64,000 nt of DNA from Solimicrobium silvestre. GTDB taxonomy: Bacteria > Pseudomonadota > Gammaproteobacteria > Burkholderiales > Burkholderiaceae_D. The position numbers and the translations under genes were made by a program. Below are positions 35,478 through 43,657 of the stretch, one piece after another; positions within the stretch are counted from its first letter, which is position 1; each line of letters starts with the position of its first letter. Where the stretch lies: contig NZ_PUGF01000020.1 in the NCBI RefSeq assembly GCF_002976435.1, forward strand, positions 1 to 64,000, in the 5' to 3' direction. Below the pieces are notes generated by a model that was not told the origin of the DNA, searched no databases, and saw only the letters and a program-made list of their open reading frames with translations.

Positions 35478-37112
35478 TTACTCAAATAAGATAAGTGCTT
35501 TTTGCAAAGTAATCCAAATACCGAACAGCAGCGGAATTCCGACTGCGGACCAAGCCAATATTGCTACCAATACGCTGTTAGAACTAACGACTTCGTTAGT
35601 GCCCGCCATTGACAAAGTAACTGCTTTATCATGCGCCAGTTGTCGTTCATGCGCCAATTCCTCTGCCGTCATAAACTTATCTTTGGAGACTGGGCGGATT
35701 AGTAAATTACAAATAAATCCTAACGCCAACATACCCGCCAGCACATACATTGTCACATCATACGCTTGCGCCTTTGGCACGCCGTTACCCAATTGATATT
35801 CACGAATATAGTTAACCACCAATGGGCCCAGTACACCTGCAGTAGCCCACGCGGTTAATAACCGGCCATGAATCGCACCCACCATTTGCGAGCCGAACAT
35901 GTCTGCCAAATAAGCAGGCACAGTCGCAAAACCTCCACCATACATCGACAAAATAATGCAAAAAGATAGGACAAATAAGGGTAAATGGCCGCTGCGCCCA
36001 ATGGTTGGAATAGCCGCATATAAGATGAAACCAATCACAAAAAAGGCGAAGTAAGTCATCTTACGACCAATGAGATCCGACAATGAAGCCCAGAAAAAAC
36101 GGCCGCCAATATTAAACAAAGAAAGCAGTCCGGTAAAACCGGCAGCAATGGTCGCGATTTGCGCTTTCTGGGCTAAATTTAAAGCATTAAAGCCCAAATC
36201 AACACCAATCAGGTGTCCGCCAAATACTTCCTGCAGCAGCGGTGACGCCATACCGATGATGCCGATTCCGGCCGTCACGTTCAAACACAATACCCCCCAG
36301 ATTAACCAAAATTGCGGGGTGCGCCAGGCTTTAGCAAGGTGCACGTGCTGGTTAGTGATCATGACATTATTGATTTGCGCTACAGGAGCAGTCCAGCCAA
36401 CTGGAGTCCAACCGGTAGCCGGAATCCGGTATGCGAAAGCTCCGCCTATCATAAACACAAAATAAATTACCGCCATAGTTAAAAAGGTTTCCCAAACACC
36501 GACTGAAGTCGCGCTGGAAAAATGTCGCATTAACCAATCGGCCAACGGTGCGCCAACCATCGCGCCACCGCCAAACCCCATAATCGCCATGCCAGTTGCC
36601 ATCCCACGGCGATCCGGGAACCATTTAATTAACGTGGACACTGGCGAAATATAACCAAGCCCCAAACCTATGCCACCGATTACGCCAGCGCCTAACCACA
36701 CCAACAAAATTTGATGCACATAAATACCGAATGCAGAAATAACTAAACCGCCGCACCAGCATAATGCAGCTACAACACCCGCTTTGCGTGGGCCAGCGTG
36801 CTCTAGCCAGCCACCGAATAGAGCCGCAGCGCCGCCCAGAAAAATAAAAAACAGCTGGAACATCACAACTAAACTAGATATTTTCCAATCGCAATTGGTG
36901 GCAAATAATGTTTCAAAAAAACTGAGCTCTTTGGCACAGGCGACCGAACTGGTAATACCAACCGCTCGGGATAAGGGCAACCAAAATACCGAAAAACCAT
37001 AAGCCATGCCAATGCACAAATGAATTGCCAATGCGGCGGGTGGGACTAGCCAGCGATTAAAACCAGCACCCGCGATGATGTGTTCCTTGGAAAATACGTG
37101 CATAAAAGACAT
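35478..37112 (-). CDS. OFA-family MFS transporter (oxalate/formate antiporter type)
   Basis: A 12-helix major facilitator of the oxalate/formate antiporter family, 544 residues. Family features seen are the N-terminal HLCIGMAYGFSVFWLPLSRA helix and the glycine-rich GGIGLGLGYISPVSTLIKWFPDRRGMATGMAIMGFGGGA block at about residues 150-190. The loop at about 48-72 with two cysteines (CAKELSFFETLFATNC) is an insertion after helix 1 often seen in betaproteobacterial members (recollection). An AGAGGAA ribosome-binding site supports ATG 37112. Next to fdhD and fds genes, formate or oxalate transport is the natural inference, though no oxalyl-CoA decarboxylase or formyl-CoA transferase gene is in the window. 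Other carboxylates are possible. Confidence 0.87.
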   Translation of the reverse strand: MSFMHVFSKEHIIAGAGFNRWLVPPAALAIHLCIGMAYGFSVFWLPLSRAVGITSSVACAKELSFFETLFATNCDWKISSLVVMFQLFFIFLGGAAALFGGWLEHAGPRKAGVVAALCWCGGLVISAFGIYVHQILLVWLGAGVIGGIGLGLGYISPVSTLIKWFPDRRGMATGMAIMGFGGGAMVGAPLADWLMRHFSSATSVGVWETFLTMAVIYFVFMIGGAFAYRIPATGWTPVGWTAPVAQINNVMITNQHVHLAKAWRTPQFWLIWGVLCLNVTAGIGIIGMASPLLQEVFGGHLIGVDLGFNALNLAQKAQIATIAAGFTGLLSLFNIGGRFFWASLSDLIGRKMTYFAFFVIGFILYAAIPTIGRSGHLPLFVLSFCIILSMYGGGFATVPAYLADMFGSQMVGAIHGRLLTAWATAGVLGPLVVNYIREYQLGNGVPKAQAYDVTMYVLAGMLALGFICNLLIRPVSKDKFMTAEELAHERQLAHDKAVTLSMAGTNEVVSSNSVLVAILAWSAVGIPLLFGIWITLQKALILFE

Positions 37113-37313
37113 TAAACATTCCTCTTGATATTTATATTTTAAAAAATTTACTTATAGAAACTATTTAACTCTTTTCTCGAGCGAATATCAATTGCTAGAG
37201 CATAATTTTTTTCATAAATCGATATGCGCTCGCAGCATAATTTGGTCGCCTTGACAGCTATTCAGCATTAGAATCACGCAACGTCTTTTGACTCGCAACA
37301 AAAAATAGAAATC

Positions 37314-37913
37314 ATGAATTTATTAACATCGCAACAGCGCATTTGCACTGACTTAAGTAACCAGGGTTGGTCGGTTTTAGATAACTGTTTAGAACCAGAA
37401 CTCATCCGACAACTTGCCCAAGAATGCAGGAACCAACATGCACTAGGATCTTTACAGGATGCTGGCATAGGCCGCGCTGAACAACGTTCAGTGCAAAAAT
37501 TAGTGCGCGGAGATCAAATACTTTGGCTGGAAACCGGCATGTCGGCAGCAACCGACATGTATTTAACTGCCATGGATACCTTGCGCCAGTCTCTGAATGA
37601 GCAGCTCTATTTGGGCCTGGAAAGCAGCGAAAATCATTTTGCGGTTTATCCACCTGACTCGTTTTACCAAAAGCATGTCGATCGGTTTCGCGATAGCGAT
37701 AGCCGCACTATTTCTTCAGTCTTATATTTGAACCCGGAATGGCAGCCAGAACATGGCGGTGAGTTGCGACTGCATTTGAATGATCAACAGTTTGATATTG
37801 CACCGCTGGCGAATCGCTTGGTGCTATTTATTTCTGCCGACATTTGGCATGAAGTATTGCCAACAAAAGCGGAAAGATTATCGTTGACTGGCTGGTTTAA
37901 GCGACGGGCTTAA
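37314..37913 (+). CDS. 2-oxoglutarate/Fe(II)-dependent oxygenase (prolyl 4-hydroxylase-like)
   Basis: A 199-residue member of the 2OG-Fe(II) oxygenase superfamily. The iron triad is readable as His121 and Asp123 in YQKHVDRF and His179 in ADIWHEVLP, with Arg188 in ERLSLTGWFKRR placed to bind 2-oxoglutarate. The C-terminal LSLTGWFKRR ending and the HGGELRLHL strand are typical of bacterial P4H-like proteins. The substrate is unknown; a protein or small-molecule hydroxylase are both possible. It stands alone between the OFA transporter (divergent) and a CBS gene (convergent). Confidence 0.88.
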   Translation: MNLLTSQQRICTDLSNQGWSVLDNCLEPELIRQLAQECRNQHALGSLQDAGIGRAEQRSVQKLVRGDQILWLETGMSAATDMYLTAMDTLRQSLNEQLYLGLESSENHFAVYPPDSFYQKHVDRFRDSDSRTISSVLYLNPEWQPEHGGELRLHLNDQQFDIAPLANRLVLFISADIWHEVLPTKAERLSLTGWFKRRA

Positions 37914-37991
37914 TTTCTGATTTTATTTTTAACATACTAGGGGCTTAAAATTCAGTAGGTGCACGCCGGAAAGAGCACACCTACCCAATTG

Positions 37992-38444
37992 CTATTCTTC
38001 TTGTTCTTGCTCTGCAGGCCAATCACGAATATACGCTTTCAGCATTTTATTTTCAAAACTCTGCGCTTCCAACACTGCCTTGGCGACGTCATAAAATGAA
38101 ATAACGCCCAACAACATTTTGGCATTCATCACCGGCAAATAACGTGCGTGCTTTTCTAACATGACGCGCCGTACTTCGTTGACTTCGGTATCCGGCGTGA
38201 CGGTCAATGGATGATCGTCCATGTATTTTCTGACTGTGCCTGCGCCTAATGAGCCGCCATTGGAATGAATAGCTTTAATTACCTCGCGGAAAGAAAGCAT
38301 ACCAGCAACTTCGCCGAACTCCATCACCACCAACGAACCGATATCTTTTTCTTCCATGATATTCACTGCGTTAACCATGGATTCATCTGGCGTAACGGTA
38401 TACAGAATGTCGCCTTTTACTTGCAGAATTTCTGAAACTTTCAT
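37992..38444 (-). CDS. CBS-domain-pair protein
   Basis: A stand-alone Bateman module of 150 residues: CBS1 at about 5-60 (DILYTVTPDESMVNAVNIMEEKDIGSLVVME) and CBS2 at about 70-132 (HPLTVTPDTEVNEVRRVMLEKHARYLPVM). Such proteins bind adenosyl nucleotides and regulate partners, but no effector domain is attached. GGAGG is positioned correctly before the ATG. The inverted repeat GTAGGTG/CACCTAC at 37955-37961 and 37978-37984 lies just downstream, between this gene and the convergent oxygenase, and may aid termination. No partner is evident from neighbours. Confidence 0.88.
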   Translation of the reverse strand: MKVSEILQVKGDILYTVTPDESMVNAVNIMEEKDIGSLVVMEFGEVAGMLSFREVIKAIHSNGGSLGAGTVRKYMDDHPLTVTPDTEVNEVRRVMLEKHARYLPVMNAKMLLGVISFYDVAKAVLEAQSFENKMLKAYIRDWPAEQEQEE

Positions 38445-38543
38445 GCTTTCCTCCGCTAAGATTTGTTTTACAATAAGCCTCTTAAAAAACCGTCAACCAA
38501 CATTCAGGGCTTATCTTGGGTAGGTAATTGTTAAGGTCTCCAA

Positions 38544-38559
38544 TTTTTCTTCGGAAAAA
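38544..38559 (+). other. UUCG-loop hairpin in the metY leader
   Basis: TTTTTC (38544-38549), TTCG, GAAAAA (38554-38559): a short but stable tetraloop hairpin 118 bp upstream of the metY start, in a 230-bp leader or promoter region. I see no recognisable S-adenosylmethionine riboswitch around it. It could be a regulatory hairpin or chance. Confidence 0.25.
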
Positions 38560-38676
38560 AACTTGTGCCGAGAGTGACAATGTATCTTATACCAATCGAA
38601 AAATCCAGCGATTGAATCTTGAAAACGTCCAAGCTACTAATTTTTTTCTCAACACCCCAGTTACTAGAAAGTCCAC

Positions 38677-39987
38677 ATGAGCGCTTCTAACACTCCCGGT
38701 TTTGACACCTTGTCATTACATGCCGGTGCAACGCCCGACCCAACCACCGGGGCGCGTGCTACGCCAATTTATTTCAGCTCTTCTTACGTTTTTAACGACT
38801 CCGACCATGCGGCTTCGCTGTTCAATATGGAACGCCCCGGACATGTTTATTCGCGCATTTCCAACCCGACCAATGCGGTATTAGAAGAACGGATTGCGGC
38901 ATTAGAAGGTGGTGTTGCCGGGTTGGCGGTAGCCAGCGGACAAGCCGCCATGCATTTAGGCTTAAGCACCATTGCCGGAGCAGGCTCACATATTGTCGCT
39001 TCACGCGCGCTGTATGGCGGCTCGCAAAATTTACTGGCTTATACCTTAAAACGGTTTGGCATTGAAACCACCTTTGTTGATCCACGCAATATTGATGCAT
39101 GGCGCGCCGCCATCCGCCCCAACACCAAAGTGCTGTTTGGCGAAACGCTAGGCAACCCCGGCTTGGATGTATTTAACATTCCCGCGATTGCCGAATTAGC
39201 GCATGAAAACCAGCTGCCGCTCATGCTGGATTCCACCTTTACCACGCCGTATTTACTACGCCCATTTGATCATGGCGCGGATTTGCTATTTCATTCCGCC
39301 ACCAAATTCTTATGCGGGCATGGCACGGCAATTGGCGGCTTGCTGGTCGATGGCGGTCGTTTTGACTGGCAACAGGCTTATGACAAAACCGGACGTTTTG
39401 ATGAACTATGTGCGCCATACGACGGTTTTCACGGCATGGTATTTGCCGAAGAATCCAGCACCGCCGCCTTTGCTTTGCGCGCACGCCGTGAAGGCTTACG
39501 CGACTTTGGCGCTTGCATGAGTCCACATAATGCTTTTGCGATTTTGCAAGGCATAGAAACCTTGTCGCTGCGCATGGATAAACATTTATCCAACGCCCGC
39601 AAAATCATTGAATTTTTGTTAGCGCACCCAGCGGTAGAGTCTGTCACTTACCCTGAACTGGAAAGCCATCCTGACTATGAGCTGGCTAAACAATTGCTGC
39701 CTAAAGGCTGTGGCGCGGTATTTACGTTTGCCTTAAAAGGCAACCGCGCAGCCGGTGCGCGCTTAGTTGAATCGCTTAAATTATTTTCCCATTTAGCCAA
39801 TGTCGGTGACGCTAAATCGTTAATTATTCACCCTGCTTCCACTACCCATTTCCGCGTGCCTGCTGAACAGTTAGCAGCATCAGGCATCACTGAAGGCACC
39901 ATGCGCTTATCGATTGGCTTAGAAAATGTGGATGACTTAATTGCGGACTTAAGTGCAGGATTAAAAGCAGCACAGAAAGGGATTTGA
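38677..39987 (+). CDS. metY: O-acetylhomoserine sulfhydrylase-type PLP enzyme (MetY)
   Basis: A Cys/Met-metabolism PLP enzyme (PF01053) of 436 residues. It should convert O-acetylhomoserine and sulfide to homocysteine in methionine synthesis. The PLP lysine is Lys210 in HSATKFLCGHGTAIGG, with SRISNPTNAVLEERIAALEGG at 59-79 and ASGQAAMHLG (86-95) before it. The length and the N-terminal GFDTLSLHAGATPDPTTGARATPIY fit MetY rather than the shorter MetB/MetC/MetZ. It is followed by a hydrolase gene that starts only 1 bp after the stop, so they form an operon. Confidence 0.9.
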   Translation: MSASNTPGFDTLSLHAGATPDPTTGARATPIYFSSSYVFNDSDHAASLFNMERPGHVYSRISNPTNAVLEERIAALEGGVAGLAVASGQAAMHLGLSTIAGAGSHIVASRALYGGSQNLLAYTLKRFGIETTFVDPRNIDAWRAAIRPNTKVLFGETLGNPGLDVFNIPAIAELAHENQLPLMLDSTFTTPYLLRPFDHGADLLFHSATKFLCGHGTAIGGLLVDGGRFDWQQAYDKTGRFDELCAPYDGFHGMVFAEESSTAAFALRARREGLRDFGACMSPHNAFAILQGIETLSLRMDKHLSNARKIIEFLLAHPAVESVTYPELESHPDYELAKQLLPKGCGAVFTFALKGNRAAGARLVESLKLFSHLANVGDAKSLIIHPASTTHFRVPAEQLAASGITEGTMRLSIGLENVDDLIADLSAGLKAAQKGI

Positions 39988-39988
39988 G

Positions 39989-40804
39989 ATGATTTATCAA
40001 GTACAGGGAAACCCGGTTTATTGCTATACCGGCGGCAAGGCATTCCAGGCTGAATTGGCGACGCTGGTTTTTATTCATGGCGCACAAAATGATCATTCTG
40101 TTTGGGCTTTACAAAGCCGTTATTTGGCACATCACGGTTACAACGTATTAGCGGTTGATTTGCCCGGGCACGGTCGCAGCGCAGGCAACGCATTGACTTC
40201 GATTGAAGACATGGCGACATGGCTACTGGCTTTACTCGACGTCGCAGGCGTAGTAGGCGAGGCGAAAGCGAGTTTAATCGGGCACAGCATGGGTTCGTTA
40301 ATCGCACTGGAAACAGCGCGTTGTGCACCTGATCGTGTGACAAAACTGGCGCTGTTAGGCAACGCTTATCCGATGAAAGTGGCCGACGCTTTATTAACGA
40401 TGGCGCGTGACGATGAAGCCGCAGCGATCGATATGGTAAATAGCTGGTCACACTGCACCAGCACCCAACAATCGGCAATTCCCGGTTTTAATGTGCAAGG
40501 CAATGCACAACGATTAATGCAACGCATGTCCGCCATTAATCCAGCGCAGCTGTTTTACACCGATTTTTCCGCCTGCAATAATTATCAGCAAGGTGAAGCC
40601 GCGGCAGTGGCCATTAACAGCCAGCAGTGCCCAACGCTGTTTGTCATGGCTAAGCAAGATCGCATGACTCCGGTCAAGGCCAGTGCCACTTTACGCTCGA
40701 GCATTCTTGGCTCCAAGGTGGTTGAAATCGCCAACTGCGGCCATTCATTAATGACCGAGCAACCAGATGCGGTATTGACGGCTTTAGTCCAATTCTTAAA
40801 ATAA
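39989..40804 (+). CDS. Alpha/beta-hydrolase of unknown substrate
   Basis: A 271-residue alpha/beta-hydrolase with a complete triad: Ser100 in IGHSMGS, Asp224 in MAKQDRMTP and His252 in NCGHSLM. The oxyanion motif VFIHGAQNDHSVW is at 28-40. It begins directly after metY (TGA-G-ATG) and is probably translated by coupling. The position next to MetY suggests an ester substrate in the same pathway, but the MetX acetyltransferase is a different, longer relative with other signatures, so that identity is not claimed. Carboxylesterase or lactonase activity is possible. Confidence 0.83.
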   Translation: MIYQVQGNPVYCYTGGKAFQAELATLVFIHGAQNDHSVWALQSRYLAHHGYNVLAVDLPGHGRSAGNALTSIEDMATWLLALLDVAGVVGEAKASLIGHSMGSLIALETARCAPDRVTKLALLGNAYPMKVADALLTMARDDEAAAIDMVNSWSHCTSTQQSAIPGFNVQGNAQRLMQRMSAINPAQLFYTDFSACNNYQQGEAAAVAINSQQCPTLFVMAKQDRMTPVKASATLRSSILGSKVVEIANCGHSLMTEQPDAVLTALVQFLK

Positions 40805-40825
40805 AAAACTTTCACAAATAAATCC

Positions 40826-41443
40826 ATGAGCATCACTAATTTATGGCTGTTTACAGCGACTGAAGCCGCGTTATCGTTGTCTCCAGGACCTGCTGTCATT
40901 ATGGTGGTTGCTTATGGAATTGCTCGCGGCCAGCGCGGCGCGCTGTTTGTTACCTTGGGAATATTGGCAGCGAATGCGCTGTACTTTGCCTTATCGGCCA
41001 CAGGTATTGGCGGACTTATTGCTGCATCGCCGCAGCTTTTTCATTATATTAAATGGTGCGGTGCGGCCTATTTAATTTACCTCGGCCTATCAGCCATCTT
41101 TGGTAAAGCTTCACCCATTACACTTTCTAAAATGAATGCCAATGCTCAATCAGGTTGGCGCATTTTTAGGGGAGCGGCGTTATTGCAGCTCTCCAATCCT
41201 AAATCCTTGCTGATGTTTGTCTCCATTCTTCCGCAATTTATAGACCCAGGCGCCCCCGTTGGCAGGCAAATGTTGATTCTTGCCGCCTGCTCCATTATTC
41301 CGGAATTCTTTATTTTATTGGGCTATGGCATGCTCGCGTCTAAAGCAAGCCGCACCTTAACCCAACAAAAATATGCGGTAATTACTGAACGGGTTGCAGG
41401 CTGTTTGGTACTCATGGCTGGTGTGATGGTGGCAGCGATTTAA
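40826..41443 (+). CDS. LysE/RhtB-family amino-acid exporter
   Basis: A 205-residue membrane protein of the LysE superfamily. The N-terminal SPGPAVIMVVAYGIARGQRGAL motif (about 17-38), with the conserved Ser-Pro-Gly-Pro, is diagnostic. FRGAALLQLSNPKSLLMFVSILPQF matches the second family motif. Six hydrophobic helices are readable. It follows metY and the hydrolase by 21 bp on the same strand, so export of homoserine, a homoserine derivative or another amino acid would fit, but the substrate is unproven. It converges with the next gene, 11 bp away. Confidence 0.9.
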   Translation: MSITNLWLFTATEAALSLSPGPAVIMVVAYGIARGQRGALFVTLGILAANALYFALSATGIGGLIAASPQLFHYIKWCGAAYLIYLGLSAIFGKASPITLSKMNANAQSGWRIFRGAALLQLSNPKSLLMFVSILPQFIDPGAPVGRQMLILAACSIIPEFFILLGYGMLASKASRTLTQQKYAVITERVAGCLVLMAGVMVAAI

Positions 41444-41454
41444 TGTACCTCCGG

Positions 41455-42183
41455 TTATGGCGGCGACAGTTTATATTTATTAAGGATTTTTTCATTAGTG
41501 CCATCCAGTTCCATTTCCTTAAAAATTGCACTCATCGTTTCAACTAATTTTTTGTCCATATTAAGATTGCACATTAAATTAAGCCCACGCCGAAACACAA
41601 CAAACTGTTTCGTAATTTTTTTTTGCAGGCCAAGTTGCTGAATCATGTAGTCCCCATGTATTTCTGTCGTGATCCAGTAATCTAAACGCTTGTTGATCAA
41701 TAAATTAGGGTTATCTTCATCGCGTGCTGAAAACTCAATGTTAAAACCTCGCGCAGCCAATTCGGTACCAGAGCCAGCTTTTAGATAAGAGCCGATCACA
41801 TAGGGCTTTAATTCCGCTAAATTTTTAGGGTTGCGATGGTCATCAGAACGCCCATATGCCACCCAGTTTTCTTCCGCCATCGGCATAACCCATGTATATA
41901 GGGTGGCCTTTGCTTCATGGCGAAAAACCGGGAATGAGCAGCCCGTTATGTTATTACGTACATGCTCGTAGGAGCTGGCTTGCGAGGTATGCTCAATCGT
42001 AAATTCCCACTTTGCCCGCCGCATCATTTCAGTCACTTCTTCGACGGCAATACCTGTCATCGCAGTTGAGGGTGGATTAAGCATCAGCCACGGTGGATAG
42101 GTTTCAAAATAAAAATCAATTGTTGTTGCTGATGCAATTAGTGGCACAAAATAAATAACAACAATGAGTGAGCGGCGCCACAT
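41455..42183 (-). CDS. Periplasmic amino-acid-binding-like protein (SBP family 3)
   Basis: A secreted protein of 242 residues resembling bacterial extracellular solute-binding family 3, the fold used for polar amino acids. A signal peptide runs from 1 to about 19 (WRRSLIVVIYFVPLIASA). The mature N terminus has IDFYFETYPPWLM and GIAVEEVTEMMRRAKWEF, typical of the first lobe. There are no ABC permease or ATPase genes beside it. Stand-alone copies are common in betaproteobacteria and often have no known transporter. The substrate is unassigned. Confidence 0.78.
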   Translation of the reverse strand: MWRRSLIVVIYFVPLIASATTIDFYFETYPPWLMLNPPSTAMTGIAVEEVTEMMRRAKWEFTIEHTSQASSYEHVRNNITGCSFPVFRHEAKATLYTWVMPMAEENWVAYGRSDDHRNPKNLAELKPYVIGSYLKAGSGTELAARGFNIEFSARDEDNPNLLINKRLDYWITTEIHGDYMIQQLGLQKKITKQFVVFRRGLNLMCNLNMDKKLVETMSAIFKEMELDGTNEKILNKYKLSPP

Positions 42184-42345
42184 TTTTTTCTCTATAAAAA
42201 GCGCTATAGACTTTCATTAAAGCATTCCCCGCTCAGAATTCAATCAAAATCGCACATCATAAAATTATTTACGCATTTGAAATATTCCTGTAAAACAAGT
42301 TGTTCATAATCAGCTAAGTTTCCACCTTTTTATTTTTAATAACTT

Positions 42346-43041
42346 ATGTATAAAAGTAATAAGCGACTAATTATCCTTGATGCCGATGGAACGACTATTG
42401 ATGCGTTTAGTGCAATCACGTCAACTTTCTCTCAGCATGGAATGGATCTTGGGAATGAAGATAACTTCCAAAAACGCCACAATTTATTTAAATACATGGG
42501 TGGGTTTAAGGAGTTTCCGCGCAATATTAAAAAACAAATTAGCCATCGCAAGCGCTTGATAGCAACCTTGACCGATGTGTATAGGGATGAGGCACAACTT
42601 TATCCTGGCATTGCCGAGTTAATACAGCGCTTAATTTCTGCACCCAATGTCGTCGTTGGCATTGTGACGCGCAACATCACTAATCAGCCAATAGAAACCT
42701 TGGGAAAATTATTTTTTCGGCACGGAATTGATGTAGCCCAATTAGACTTCCTACACCACATCCCTGTTAAGCAAAACAAAATAAGCGCATTTAAAGAAAT
42801 ACGCGAACACTACGACATCAACCCAGCGTTAAGTTATATTTGCGGCGATGAGCATAAGGATTACCATGCAGCGCTTGCTTCTGGAATGCACCCGTTTATG
42901 GTGTCTTACGGTTTTGAAGATCACCAGCGACTCACCGAAAAATTTAATATCCCAGAAGAACTGATTGCACGCAGCCCTAGAGAACTATGCGCCAGGGTGT
43001 GCCACACTTTGCAATTAACTGAGCTTATTGATCCAGATTAA
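42346..43041 (+). CDS. HAD-superfamily hydrolase
   Basis: A 231-residue haloacid-dehalogenase-type phosphatase. Motif I is ILDADGTTIDAF with nucleophile Asp12 and acid/base Asp14. Motif II is VGIVTRN, and the motif III lysine and acidic motif IV occur around KQNKISAFKEI and YICGDEHKDYHAAL. The cap region (about 20-85) is helical, like phosphoglycolate-phosphatase relatives. Substrate unknown. There is a 160-bp gap upstream with no clear promoter, and it converges with the small membrane-protein gene past a hairpin at 43073. Confidence 0.82.
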   Translation: MYKSNKRLIILDADGTTIDAFSAITSTFSQHGMDLGNEDNFQKRHNLFKYMGGFKEFPRNIKKQISHRKRLIATLTDVYRDEAQLYPGIAELIQRLISAPNVVVGIVTRNITNQPIETLGKLFFRHGIDVAQLDFLHHIPVKQNKISAFKEIREHYDINPALSYICGDEHKDYHAALASGMHPFMVSYGFEDHQRLTEKFNIPEELIARSPRELCARVCHTLQLTELIDPD

Positions 43042-43072
43042 TGTTCGCGCTGAATGGGCAATATTAACTAAG

Positions 43073-43098
43073 GTTAGAAACTAAGATTAGTTTCTAAC
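43073..43098. terminator. Hairpin between convergent genes
   Basis: GTTAGAAAC (43073-43081) and GTTTCTAAC (43090-43098) form a perfect 9-bp stem with an 8-nt loop. It sits between the HAD gene and the convergent membrane-protein gene. There is no T tract, so it may terminate weakly or protect 3' ends. Confidence 0.5.
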
Positions 43099-43105
43099 AC
43101 CCTCG

Positions 43106-43657
43106 TCAAACAGCTTCTTCAAATCCTGGCTTTTCAGTTTTATCAGAAAAAGAATAGGCCAGCATCACCATCCCTATCGCAATGGCAAACCAATAGTCAA
43201 TCGGTGCGCCGCCCCACCAATGTCGATGCCAGGTAACATTGATCGGATCAAATCGCGCCAGGCCAAAGGCGGGGTTCAGCACAAACCAGAGAAAATCTTC
43301 TATTACCCAAAACAGCATCACCGAAGCCACTACCCGCGCTTCGATTCTCCAGCTCCATTTACCTATTAAAAAAATCGGCAAATGAAATATCAAGCCGATG
43401 AATGTAAACACCCACGCATGGTAGCCAGTCATGGCACGACCACCCCAAAATAGCGTTAATAACCAATGCTGCTCAATACGCCAAGTCGGCAAATTAGCCG
43501 CCCAACCGCCATCAGGCCCTTCAATTTGAATTTCGACTTTGGCAAAGAAAAATCCCAACACGAATACATATAAAAATAAGATGACAAGCTGTCTGCCATC
43601 AATTTGCGCCATTTTTTTAGCGCAAACATGTTTAATTTTATTTACCAGTTTCATCAT
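43106..43657 (-). CDS. Membrane protein of unknown function linked to a glycosyltransferase
   Basis: A 183-residue protein with about four hydrophobic helices (about 23-42, 78-98, 106-127 and 155-170) and many Trp and His residues in the loops (TWRIEQHWLLTLFWGG, NVTWHRHWWGG). I do not recognise the family. Its ATG immediately follows the stop of the upstream glycosyltransferase gene (TGA then ATG), so the two are translated together. A role with the glycolipid enzyme at the membrane is inferred from this coupling only. Confidence 0.7.
   Translation of the reverse strand: MMKLVNKIKHVCAKKMAQIDGRQLVILFLYVFVLGFFFAKVEIQIEGPDGGWAANLPTWRIEQHWLLTLFWGGRAMTGYHAWVFTFIGLIFHLPIFLIGKWSWRIEARVVASVMLFWVIEDFLWFVLNPAFGLARFDPINVTWHRHWWGGAPIDYWFAIAIGMVMLAYSFSDKTEKPGFEEAV

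Noticed and set aside
35347-35796. 149-residue ORF across the fdhD/transporter junction on the plus strand
   Set aside because: It runs antisense to the 5' end of fdhD and the 3' end of the OFA gene, crosses a terminator-like hairpin, and has no coding signature.
38445-38676. S-adenosylmethionine riboswitch in the metY leader
   Set aside because: Only a UUCG hairpin is visible. The conserved core of the known SAM riboswitch classes was not recognised.
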